Assembly: GCA_018136815.1 (NCBI GenBank)
Contig: CM030943.1
Location: forward strand, 859,975 to 923,974
Length of the DNA stretch: 64,000 nt
Reading direction: 5' to 3'
Origin: Isochrysis galbana
Lineage: Eukaryota > Haptophyta > Isochrysidales > Isochrysidaceae
Notes under the pieces: generated by a model
Told to the model about the DNA's origin: nothing
Databases searched by the model: none
What the model saw: the letters and a program-made list of their open reading frames with translations, nothing else
Part shown: in pieces, positions 53,690 through 63,960 of the stretch
Layout: every line of letters begins with the position of its first letter
Position numbering within the stretch: the stretch's first letter is position 1
Program-made: the position numbers and the translations under genes

Positions 53690-54423
53690 CCGCCCGGTGT
53701 CTGCCGCATCCCTTCAGTCTGAATTCGGCGCCTGCTCCAGCATATTGCAGCCACGTGGCCGAACGATGTTCGCGCTGTGGGGGGCACTTTTGCCGCGTGA
53801 GATGACGCACGTATGAGGACCGGGCGAAACAAGAGTGGTTTCTTATGAGTTTTCTGAAATCTGCGTTGTCGATCAATGCGCGCCCACGAGCGCGAGCCAA
53901 GCGTCATTGTGATTCAATACAAGCATGCTGCTAGAGGTAGAGTCTAGCGGTGCACATATGGTGATAAGCTGAACCGTGCACAAATGGTGCAGACTCATGC
54001 CAGCGATCTTTTCGCTCATTGTCTTTTCATTGCCACAGTCCCAACGTTTGTTATAGTATGACCTATGGAGCGTGCCGCGACCGCTCGTGAGCCCCAGGCG
54101 CCCCTCGCCACTGCCACTGCGCCCCACTTGGACTTGGGACGCTCCACGCCGCCCGAGTGTTGTATTCCTGCCCATCTGAAGGCTGTAGGCATGAATATTC
54201 GTGTAAGGTACGCGCTCATAATTACAATTGAACAGTTCCCCGTGTTGCCACTGACGCACAAGACACACAGATTCGGATTCCCCATGGTCTCAAGTCCAGG
54301 TTTGCAGATTTTGGTCTCAAAATTTGCGATTCGAATTTTGTTTTTGCTGTTACTATAATTGTTGGCTCGTTTAAGGTAATAAACCGGCATGACTTCGACT
54401 TCTCGTTCTGCAGTCGCTCTGCG

Positions 54424-54456
<33 letters not shown>

Positions 54457-55077
54457 CCGCCTCTCCTCGGCCGATGGCAGGAAGATTCGTCCAAAACATT
54501 CTCCGGTCCCAAGATATCTCGTGGGGGTGGGGGGTCTCTCCGCGCTCCGCGAGGGAAAGGACGCGATCTCGCTCCGAGATTGGCCTCGCGCCCTCCCACG
54601 CTGCCCCGCCGTGCCCTCAGTCCCTCGCCCCCCCCCCGCGGCAGGTTCTTTCCCTCGGCGTGCCGTCCGTCGCCTACCTTTGGGCCGGCACGCCGGCACC
54701 GTCCGTTCCCATTTCGAAAGTTAGCCCTGTTTTTGGCGTCCAGCACGCCAGAAACGACGAGTCCGAGTCCGAGTACAAATCAACGTCACCGCCTCTTCGA
54801 GAACACGAAGACTGCGCCATGCTCGTGGACCGACTCCCTACGCGTGAAACGATCGATAGCTCTCCTCTCGTCATCCCTCAAGTAGAGAGGCCGAACTCCG
54901 ACCACACCATCGCGATTACGGTGGTCAATACTGGCCCCAAACCTCTACACCTTCCGTCGTTCCATCCTGTAGCTTCGCTACAGGTTCGATTCAAGATTCA
55001 CGCTGGAGGGCACTCGGCACTCGTGAAAAGGAGCCCAGAAGCGCTAATCTCTCCTCGCCTAAGCGAGTGGCCGCGAC
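53690..55077. other. Intergenic stretch with a retroelement head at 54042
   Basis: At 54042-54067 is the head-like CAACGTTTGTTATAGTATG, then an ATG at 54065 encoding MERAATAREPQAPLATATAP, a MERA-type start soon lost. A (CT)n stretch is at 54423-54453. A 219-residue frame at 54474-55133 has no domain I know. CCTGTAGC-TTC-GCTACAGG (about 54967-54985) is a perfect short hairpin. Confidence 0.5.
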
Positions 55078-55491
55078 CCCGGTTGTCAAACCTATCGTCA
55101 GGTGTCATGTCCACGGGGCCTTACACAACCTGACGTCAGTGACGTCAGACCTGACGTCAGGTCCAATTGATGTTTATAAAAGTATAAGCTATACAGCGCA
55201 AAATTCGACCTTGTAGTCTTACTCTCGCTACAGTGGCACAGTGCGTCGCGGCAGAGGTTAGATTGCACGCGGCACGCGTTCGAGACTGCTCGGACCTGTG
55301 TTGGTAAGGATAGTGCTTTCGGCACCAGTCAATTTTTTTTTGACAACTTGTACCTTTTTTATATTCCCTTCTTATATTTTTAATCGTAGATCGGTCAGCC
55401 ATATGACGAGACGTCTGACGGTCACCGTCAGGTTCAACTGACCTGACACCTACCTGACGACAGTGACGTCAGGCCTGACGTGACAACTAGG
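55078..55491. mobile_element. Word-repeat TIR element (CTGACGTCAG words), 8-bp target duplication
   Basis: Ends are CCCGGTTGTCA and, inverted, CCTAGTTGTCA (two mismatches). A perfect 8-bp direct repeat GCCGCGAC flanks it (55070-55077, 55492-55499). About 80 nt at each end consist of palindromic CTGACGTCAG and CCTGACG variants; TGACGTCA is also the known CRE core. The 230-nt centre is unique and A/T-richer, with TTTATAAAAG and a T9 run. No coding capacity. Confidence 0.85.
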
Positions 55492-55554
55492 GCCGCGACG
55501 AGCCGGAGCCGAGGCCCTTCCCTCCTAGTTCTAGTCACAGGTTGTGGGGAATAG

Positions 55555-55725
55555 AGAGCCAGCTTCAGCCGCCCACCGAAGAATAGGTAAGTTCCGCACT
55601 CCGCACCTGTTTACTTACGGGATAAGTCGGGACCGAGGCCGCCGCCAGCCCGGTAGGCATAGGAGGAAGGGGAGAACGGATCACCGGATCACCGGGGGGA
55701 GGTGTCGTTCCGTCAATTGTGGGGC
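55555..55725 (+). repeat. 3' end of the structured-repeat family plus adjoining retroelement sequence
   Basis: Has the 3' arm of hairpin 1 (CCGCCCACCGAA), then ATAGGTAAGTTCCG and a variant hairpin 2, CCGCCGCCAGCCCGGTAGGC, and ACGGATCACCGG. It then runs into GGTGTCGTTCCGTCAATTGT, a 23-nt sequence also found at 40639-40661. Confidence 0.7.
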
Positions 55726-56959
55726 GCCTTTGAGTCCGTAGTCATCGCGTGTTCGACAACGACTCGTTCCTCCTCCTGCTCCAAGGGCGCGGCGGAGGAG
55801 GCGGAGCCTGTTCGCGTTCCTCATACCGAGGAGGAGGCCCTTTCTCCGACCGAGGAGGCCACCACCACCACCACCGACGAGGACTCCGGGCCTGTCTGTG
55901 GAGGAAGGAGGAGAAGAGAAGAACGAGAACTGTGCGTCGGACGCTCCAGGCCTTCTTCTTCCCATCGCGGCGGTTGCGGAGGTCGAGGAGGCAGCCGAGT
56001 CGATGGAGGAGGTCGAGACCGCCCACGCGCTCGCTCTCACCGAGGACAAGGAAGCCGAGGAGGGCATGACCATCCGGGTGGGATATGCGTATTTGGTATC
56101 TGGTGGGGTCCGGGGTCCCTCATCCGGATGGATCGTCGAAAACGGCCACGCAGCGCGCCAGCGCGCCCGGCATCGGTTCGAAGTTGGGCTCTCCGGGCCT
56201 CCCTCAGCGACGGCTCAACGTTCAATGGGCCCTAGTAATATTAAATAGTTTTAATTTTAATTTCATTTTGCTTTTGCTTTTGCTTATGTATTATAATTTT
56301 CTAGCTTCAGCTTCTTCTGCGACTCTGATTTCCTTATTAGGTTGCGGGTTTTCTGTCTGTTGGGACAAAGGGTGGTCTGTGTTTGGGGCGTTCCGGGCGT
56401 CGTCGCGATGGGTCGGAGGCGTTAGGTTGTTTAGTATGTTTGTCGCGTGTTTCATGATGCAGTGATGCAGTCGTCGCAGATGCAGCGTCCGTCGCCTGTG
56501 CCTGTGCGCCGACTGGAGATTGCGTGCGATTTCCGGGCGGAGTTGTGGGTCGGATGCGTCTGGCCGGCTCGCCGGCCGTTGGCGTGAAGGTGGTCGTTCC
56601 GTCAAGGTTGCGGAACAAGATGGGCAGGATTCCTATCTCATCGTTCGTCCACACGTCGGTCTGCGACCTACGACACGAAGTCGTCGTCGGCCTTCGCGCC
56701 CCACGCCCGCACGGTCATAAATAAAGGCCTTCTTCCCTGTGAAGACCACCTTCCCAAACGGACAAGATACAAGATGCGACTCACCCCGGAGGCGGAGGAA
56801 AGGTTGAAAAAAGCCGCGCGCAAATCAATATGAAGCTTTCGGAGTAGAAGGCTCCATCTACAAGACAACTCAGGTTCGCCGCCCATTCCTATCGAGTGCT
56901 TTACCACTCGCGGGCGACGAAGCCGCGCTGATGAGGAGAACTCTCGCGGCGGCTCTCCT
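55726..56959. other. Retroelement remnant region upstream of TPS
   Basis: The plus-strand frame at 55898-56246 has an acidic start (VAEVEEAAESMEEVETAHAL) and overlaps the repeat 56067-56190. It looks like a retroelement protein tail but has no named domain. 56230-56330 is A/T-rich. No intact gene. Confidence 0.4.
56067..56190 (-). repeat. Inverted partner of the repeat at 411-518
   Basis: Reverse complement of 411-518, with two small internal tandem duplications (GGGGTCC and GCGCGCCA type). Confidence 0.75.
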
Positions 56960-56988
56960 ACTCTCTCTCTCCCCCCCTCTCTCTCCCT

Positions 56989-57066
<78 letters not shown>

Positions 57067-57318
57067 CTACCCGCGCCTTCCGCTGCGGAGCCCAGGAAGA
57101 GCTCTCTTCAGCCCTCCCCTTACTTTATTTTAGAGTAGCCCTCAGCTATCTTTACCTTGTGCGCCACCCTTCCCCGGCCGCTCTCGCTCTCTCGCCTCCC
57201 CATCCCCCCCTTCCGCTCCCGCTCGCGCGGCGGCCGCCCTCCCTCTCCTACCCTTCGCTCTCCCTCTCTCTCTCCCTGTCTTTGCTGCCTGGAGGCGGGA
57301 GAAGGGGCTCACGGACGA
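56960..57318 (+). promoter_or_regulatory. CT-repeat tract and likely 5' UTR of the TPS gene
   Basis: An almost pure CT microsatellite at about 56960-57068, then pyrimidine-rich DNA up to the ATG at 57319. Pyrimidine-rich on the sense strand, as for several genes in this window. Confidence 0.45.
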
Positions 57319-60300
57319 ATGGCCGGATCCTTCGCGCTCCTCGACTTCCGCGTCCGCTACACGCCCAGACGGCCGGGAGAGGCCGTCTGTGCGGTGGGAG
57401 AGCACCCAGCGCTCGGCTGCTGGGACCCGGCCCACTCGCTCAAGCTGCGCCAGCTCTCAGACAGCCCGGGCGTGTGGGTCTCGCACGCACCCATCTCTGT
57501 ACCCACCGGAATCACCATCCAGTACAAGTACCTCCTCTTCCACGAAGGAGCCTTCGAGCGATGGGAAGCCTTTGACGGTAACCGCACGCTCGATGTCGCA
57601 GGCAGAGCCCAGGCAACTGGGCTGCGTGTCGGGCCGGCCGACGACACATTCGATGTTTTGCGGCAGCCACCGGAGCTAGATGCGATGAGTGCTCTGCTCA
57701 ATGCCGACGGTTCCACTGGGGGCCCTCAGGCGCACACGCACGAGGGGGGCAACGTAGAGGGAGGCTCAATCCTTGTAGTAGCATACATCCTGCCTCTCCT
57801 CATCACGCGTGAGGTGGAGACGGGGGGCTGGGTGATCGAGTGGAATCTCGACTCTGTGCTGGCGCGGCGCGCCTCTGCCGGGCGCGCCGCGGGCAGGCGG
57901 GTGGTGTGGATCGGTTGCCCAGGTGTCGCTGTGATTCCCGCCGACCGTGCGTCTCTCACCGAGGCCCTTGCACACTTCTCTGCGGTGCCCGTCTTCCTCG
58001 ATCCCGAAATGCAGCACACGTTCTACGCGGGCTTCTGCCGCTCGTTCCTTTGGCCCGTCTTCCACAATGTGATCAAGGCGGGTGCATACTCTCACTCCGC
58101 ATGGCGCGCGTACTGCTCAGTCAACCGTCTATTTGCTGACAAGGTGGTCGAGGTCTACGAGACGGGTGACATGATTTGGGCGCATGACTACCATCTGCTG
58201 CTGCTTCCGTCGTATACTCTGCGTCATTTACGCACCGCCACTGTCGGGCTCTTCCTTCACACGCCCTTTCCTTCCTCCGAGATCTTTCGCACGATATGTG
58301 TGCGCGACGAGCTCCTCAGGGGGATGATCAACGCTGACGTGGTAAGGCGCACATCTGGATGGAAGGCAGGGAGCTCTCTCACATGGACGTCAAAATGGCT
58401 GCCCCTGGTCGAAGGGGCGCTCCGGCCGCGCAGTGCGCGCTCGACGTCAGACACAGCTCACCCCACCTTGCTAGCTTGAAGCACAAGCCCCCCCCTGCGG
58501 GCTGACAAGCGACGCCTCTGCTTCGCATCCAATGTACTTGCACCCTCAGGTGGGCTTTCATCTTTTCGAATACGCCCGCCACTTCCTCACGTGCTGCAAG
58601 CGTCAGATGGGGCTCGACCTAAAAGAGCAAAAGATCGGCGGCACGTCAGGCACGGGCGACGTCTTCTTGACCGTAAAAGACAATGAGCGCACCGTCGTCG
58701 TCGTCATCTCACACGCAGGTGAGCTCCCTTGACCCGCTTGTCCGCTTCTCCAGATGTAGTATGAAGGTCCTGCCTCCTCACGCAAATGGTGTAATGTGGC
58801 CCAATTGCCACCATGGTTGCTCTCCCCCACTCTCTGTGCGCAGGGATCGAACCGGCGATGCTGGAGCAAGTCGAGCTGGCGGCAAACAAGATTGACCCCT
58901 TTCGCGAGGCGAACCTCGCTGTCGTCAACGATGGCCTCTCTCCAAGACGAGGCCCCGATGAAGGGGTGTCCCCACTCAGCCTCTCCCCCCCACAGCCTCG
59001 CACCAACTCGATGCGCAAGAGTGGCTCCACGTCCCACGTACCTACTGTCCACTTCGCTGCCCAGCCATCTGCTTGCGCACACCTGTCGGCGCCAGCGGGC
59101 GGTGGCGGCTACTTCGCACTAGCTGCAGCACATCTTGCCCAGCCAACCAATGCACTCGTCCGTTCTCCTCTGCTTTCGGCGTTGCCGTCGCCCATTGCCC
59201 GCAACGTGTCTGACGAGGCGGCGGGCGCTCTACTTGCGAGACTCGATGAGATGACGGCCGCTGGCCGCAAAATTGTACTCGAAGTGGACGAGGTGGAACG
59301 GCTCAAGGGGTTGCCGCTCGCGCTTCTAGGCTGGGAGCAGATGCTAAGGACCGCAAAAAGAGACGTGAGGGCCACATTCGTGCAGGTATGGCGAGCATCC
59401 TCGGAGTAGATGAGGTTGTTGTGTGTATCCAGCCAGTCGTGTCCTGCTCACTTTCATCAGCTCAAGGATGCGCGCTACTGCAAGTTTTCATCTCGAGCCC
59501 CCACGCGCCTTGTCCAACTCGTAGGTGGGCGTCAAAGCGCGCAACTTCACACCTGCAACGCAGCAAGACTACGAGGCTGTACGTGCCGAGATCACGGAGA
59601 TCTTGCAACGCATTGAGTCGGCCCATCATGGAGCTGTTATATTTGTGGAACTACCAACCATATCGGTGACCCAGCGCTTGCAGCTGTGGCGGCGCGCAGA
59701 CGTCACAGTCTTCACACCTGTGAGGGAAGGTATGAACACGTATCCCCTCGAGGCGGTCTTTGCGAGGCGTGAAATCTCGCCAGGTGAGGAGACCACGCTT
59801 GCGCCCCTAGGCCACCCCCCACCCTCACTCTCGACGCCCAAAACTGGCTCTTCTCATATCATGATTTGGTTGACTCACAGGTGCCATTGTCCTCTCCGAG
59901 TTTGCGTGCTGCTCCCGCGTGCTGAATGGCGCTCTTCGCATCAACCCTTGGAATACGGAGGCCGTGGCTGCAGCATTCTCCGACGCGCTCAAAATGGGTG
60001 ATGCCGAGCGCCAGGCCAGACGCGCTAGGGACATGGAATTCGTGCTCAACAACACCGCGGCTGCTTGGGCGGAGCGTTTCGTGCTCGACTTGCAGGTGCG
60101 AGCCAATCTCATATCGTTCTCGCGACCATCCATCCGATCCATCACAACTGGGTCTCCTTGCACGTCCAAGTGACACCTTCCTACCTCGCAGGCGGCCGCC
60201 GTAGACAAACCACAGGATGCTCAGTGGGACACGATCGGCTTCGGTCTAGCAGGTTTCCATCGTGCTGGATGGCGTACCGACTTTACAGCGCTCGACACGA

Positions 60301-62333
60301 CGGAAGTGCTCGCAGCCTACCGCCGAGCGAGGAGGCGAGCCATCTTCGTGGATTGGGGAGGCACGTTGGTCAACATCGAGGTGAGAACGTCGTGCAAGGG
60401 ATGAGGAGTGCGCCCTCGGCAGTGCAGCCATCGCGACTCCTCCCTACCAAGCAGCCCTTTCATTCGCCGTTGCCCGGTATCGGAGTCCAACTCTCTGCTC
60501 ACATAATCATGGCTTGCCCCGTTGTCAGGACGGTTTCAACTCCCATCTGGTGGAATACTACCGCGAGGGCCTCTCGCCCTCCCTCTTTGCGTGCCTTGAG
60601 CAACTGGCATCCGAGCCACGAAACCTGCTCATGGTGTTGTCTGGTCAGGTGCGAAGCAGAATCTATGCACGAGAGGCACCCCGGCACCTTCAGAGCTGGA
60701 GTGTCTATCAACGAGAATTCTTCTCGCCGATGCATAACTTCACACCGCCATCCCTCTTCCAATGCGGTGCAGGGATGCGAGGCGATGGACGCGGCCTTTT
60801 CGGGCCTCACCTCTGCCTCGTTTGCCGCCGAGCACGGTTGCTTCTTTCGCTTGGGCTCCCTTCCGGGAGTCCGTCGCCCAACGGCCGGCGGCTGGCGCCA
60901 GCTTATCGAGGGTTTTGACCTTTCTTGGAAAGAGTCGGCAAGGGCAGTGATGGAGGCCTACACTGCTCGGACGAATGGGGCACAAACACACGTCAAGGTG
61001 CATTTCCGGGGAGCCCACGAGCCGGTTGCTTCTCGACCTGCACGGTTTGTGGGTTCTGGAGTCGCCAACCCACCACCCCTTTTACGCTCGCTTCAGGGCT
61101 CCAGCCTTGTGTGGAAATTCGACGAGGTCGACCCTGAATTTGGCATGATGCAAGCCAAGGAAATGAGCGTCCACCTCAACACGGTAATCAGGACCCGGCC
61201 TAGATCGACAACCCTGATTTGCGGGCCATTTGAGTGTGCTAGGCGGGCATTCCCTACATTGGCCCTCAATTCCTGCAATCTGTGTGCCACAGGTGCTTGA
61301 AAACCACCCTGTGTCGATCATTTCCGGCAAGGGATATGTCGAGGTCCGCCCCACAGGGATTAACAAGGGCGCGATGGTCGACCATGTCGTCTCGCAGCTC
61401 TACGCCCAGGTGAGCTGTGCCATTTGTGCTCCAGGAGGGCCGTGCTGACCACTTTCATGCATTTATGGACTTCCAAGCCCCCGTCTCGACAAGCATGCAG
61501 CTACCCCCCTCCCTCGCCTGCTCTCAATAATCTATAGTCCGGTGGTGTCGACTTCATCTTGTGCATCGGCGACGATTCCGCTGACGAGTTCATGTTTCAG
61601 GCTCTACACAAACGTTACGCTTCAAAGCCGAGCTCAGCGCCCCCAGCACTTTTCACTTGCGTGGTGGGCAGAAAGCCCTCGGCTGCAAAGTACTATGTGA
61701 ACGACGCCGACGAGGTATGCAGCGCAGCGCGTGGATGCCCCGGGGCACGTGGATGCTTAGCACTCACGTGAGCTAGCTGGGCATATACCATCTTGGCACG
61801 CGGCAGCTGTCGAGCATACCGCGATCGAGTTTCCCCCATTTGCGCCCCGTGGTTATGGGGCCCCACCCCCCACCCCATTCCTTCCCACCGAACTCGACCA
61901 GGTGCTCGAGTTGTTCCAATCGCTCCGTCTGCACTCGACGCGGTCGAACCGCAACCTATCCACGTCGGATCTCAACGGCATGGGGCGTGGCCGCCCTCAC
62001 GCCCCTACCCAACCTGTAGGCATCCGACGAAGCCCATTGGCTACGTCGCTCGACTCTTCCACGTTGCGCGCAGCGATCTCAGGCGATGCGACGGAAACAT
62101 CCTTCGTTGGGCAATACCGCCGTGCCAGTAGCGGGGTCTTCAGCGGGGTCAGTGGATTGGGTGCTGCGCTCGGCGGTGTCTTTGGCGGCAGCGCTCCTCA
62201 TCGGGCTACCGTAGAGCCGCCTCGTCTCGCGCCCATCGCATCCTCTCCGCCACAAGAAGAGCGTGCCTCGCTCACCGCCGAACCTGCAGACGGCCGTGAG
62301 CAACAATCTCTAAGCGTCCGCCTATCCTCCTAG
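57319..62333 (+). CDS. CBM20-GT20-TPP protein (class II trehalose-phosphate synthase-like), 12 exons
   Basis: Exons: 57319-58341, 58550-58718, 58844-59385, 59525-59783, 59881-60095, 60192-60380, 60529-60648, 60773-60997, 61097-61183, 61293-61409, 61538-61714, 61902-62333. All join in frame; 1184 aa. An N-terminal CBM20 starch-binding domain (VRYTPRRPGEAVCAVGEHPA followed by LGCWDP) is followed by the GT20 fold: MIWAHDYHLLLLPSYTLR, TVGLFLHTPFPSSEIFR, VGFHLFEYARHF, FTPVREGMNTYPLE and LSEFACCSRVLNGALRINPW. The usual ERLDYIKG is replaced by VDEVERLKG, so the sugar-phosphate-binding Arg appears lost, as in plant class II TPS. In the phosphatase domain the D-x-D-x-T motif reads DWGGT: the second Asp is Gly. 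CIGDDSADEFMF is intact. A Ser/Pro/Ala-rich insert of roughly 100 residues splits the GT20 domain. A regulatory rather than catalytic role is likely. The C-terminal tail is Ser-rich. Confidence 0.93.
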
Positions 62334-62747
62334 AAGAAGTCGCAACTAGTCCGACCTCGATCTCTCAACCTCCGCCTCACCATCATCCAACATTGACCGT
62401 CTCTGGATTCAAAGAGGAGTGCAAAGCGCATTATGTACAAGCTGCAGGCGCAAGGGATGATGAACGGCGCAGGGAGCTCATAGCAAGCAATCCTACGCGA
62501 GGGCAAGACCGCGTGCATTCCATCGGATTTTCGGTAATGACCTCAACATATGGAATTGACCTCGATGTGTGGATAGAAGGAACAGTCGCATGATGTAACT
62601 TTGGGGGATGCCGTCCCGCAGATGGGGGGATGTCGAGATATGCGCGCAACGTAGAACGTGACTGCTCAGCCGTCAGTCGTTGTGCTCACGATCTTCAGCC
62701 AATGCTTGTGCTCGGCGTGCGGCGTGTATAGGAAACCAAGTACAAGT
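62334..62747. other. 3' flank of TPS, no supported gene
   Basis: A 66-codon frame (62393-62593) has no recognisable feature. No repeat copy seen. Confidence 0.4.
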
Positions 62748-62884
62748 AAAAAACTTTTAATATTCTCGCCACGCGCGCGGCCTTAGTCCTCTGCCGTATA
62801 GCCACGCCCATACACTCTCACTCCTCCCAACCTGCGTTGCGGTGACTTCCATCGTGCTCTACTTCTACTTGGGGGCTCGGGTCG
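62748..62884 (-). repeat. Dispersed 135-bp repeat ending TATTAAAAGTTTTTT (copy 3)
   Basis: On the minus strand: GAGCCCCCAAGTAGAAGTAG, CACCGCAACGCAGGTTGGGA, ATGGGCGTGGCTATA, GGCCGCGCGCGTGGCGAGAA, TATTAAAAGTTTTTT. Same order as the copies at 9611 and 40286, about 75-80 percent similar by eye. Confidence 0.75.
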
Positions 62885-62995
62885 TGGAGGGGTGGTAGTG
62901 TGTAGTGTGAGCGGAGCGTTCCGAACGCTGTTCCTGTCCCTAGCGAGTTGATTCCCGATTCCCGTCTTCCTCCTATGTCTCTAGGTGACCGGCTT

Positions 62996-63824
62996 CAAAA
63001 CTATTGTTATAGTTTTAGCGATGGAGCGCGCGCCGACCGCTCCCACCTCCCAGCCCCCCGCCGCCACGACGCCCCACCGGGGCCGCCCTAAGCCGCCGGA
63101 GCTGAAGCGCTCGCAGGCTGCCCCCCTCACTGACAGCGACGTCGACATGATTCTCCCACCATCGCCTCCTCAACACCCTCTGAAGCAGGGAACAGGCAGA
63201 GTCCTGTTCCCAGCAGAACAACAGAGCCAGCCTCTGGCCATGCCGCCTGCCTCTGTCGCCATGCCACCCCAGCAAGGACTCCCCATGGTGGGTGGCAGCA
63301 CTGCTGCCACCCCCATGGAGGCAACTCCTACCACTAGTGCACCCCTCGCGGGCGGGCACTTCACACAACAATCAATCATAGGGGCCTTTTCGGCCTCCAA
63401 CTCTTCCAAGAACAACAACCAGAAATCGTACGCCGAGGCAGCTGGACCTAAGGCACAGATGCCAGCACAGGCTCAGGAAGACCCACCTCAGCCCACTGAA
63501 CAACCACCGCCGCCCTCGCGCAAGCGAGCGGACCCGCAGTCGGATCCAAAACCGACTCTGCCCATCACCACACAATTCGCCTCCCCCCCTCAAGACCAAG
63601 ATGAGGAGGAAGAACCGGACGACACTCCTTTTTACATCCAGCTAGCGCAGCTAGCGGATGATAAGAAGGACATCAAGAGCGAGGACATAGCAACATACAT
63701 GAAGTTTCTTCTCTCCAAGCTAGAGGGCTTGGACGCCACCCCCGATGGGATGGACAAGGGTCGCAAAGTAAGACCCGTAACCGGTTTACCAGATATCCAG
63801 ATAATAGGTATCTTTGCCTATTAA
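62996..63824 (+). mobile_element. Retroelement 5' head and ORF1-like protein, cut by a word-repeat patch
   Basis: Head-like CAAAACTATTGTTATAGTTT precedes the ATG at 63021. The 268-codon frame starts MERAPTAPTSQPPAATTPHR, is Pro/Gln/Ala-rich and disordered for about 140 residues, then has KSYAEAAGPK (a motif common in LINE ORF1 and gag-like proteins), an acidic stretch and a final helix (DIKSEDIATYMKFLLSKLEG). From about 63770 the frame runs into the TATCCAGATA patch and stops. The four MERA starts in the window make it the best-preserved ORF1 of the LINE family. Confidence 0.6.
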
Positions 63825-63960
63825 GTAGACGGATCCAGGTATCCAGATAGGGATCGTGCGCCGCGCTACCAGGCAGCCGGATATCCAGATAGTAAATCCT
63901 GGCATACCAGATACTTCGAGGTACCCGGTTATCCGTCATATATCCAGATACAGTTGTTGA
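63770..63960. repeat. TATCCAGATA word-repeat patch
   Basis: About ten variants of TATCCAGATA/GGTATC/ACCGG in both orientations. It has the construction of the other word-repeat elements; the far end may lie beyond the window. It interrupts the preceding ORF1-like frame. Confidence 0.6.

Noticed and set aside
54967-54995. Possible tRNA because of GGTTCGATTC near 54980
   Set aside because: The sequence resembles a B box, but no acceptor stem, D arm or anticodon arm can be folded around it; it is a simple hairpin.
55100-55170. CRE-type enhancer of a host gene
   Set aside because: The TGACGTCA sites lie inside a TIR element with target duplication and are not next to a recognised gene start, so an element-internal origin explains them better.
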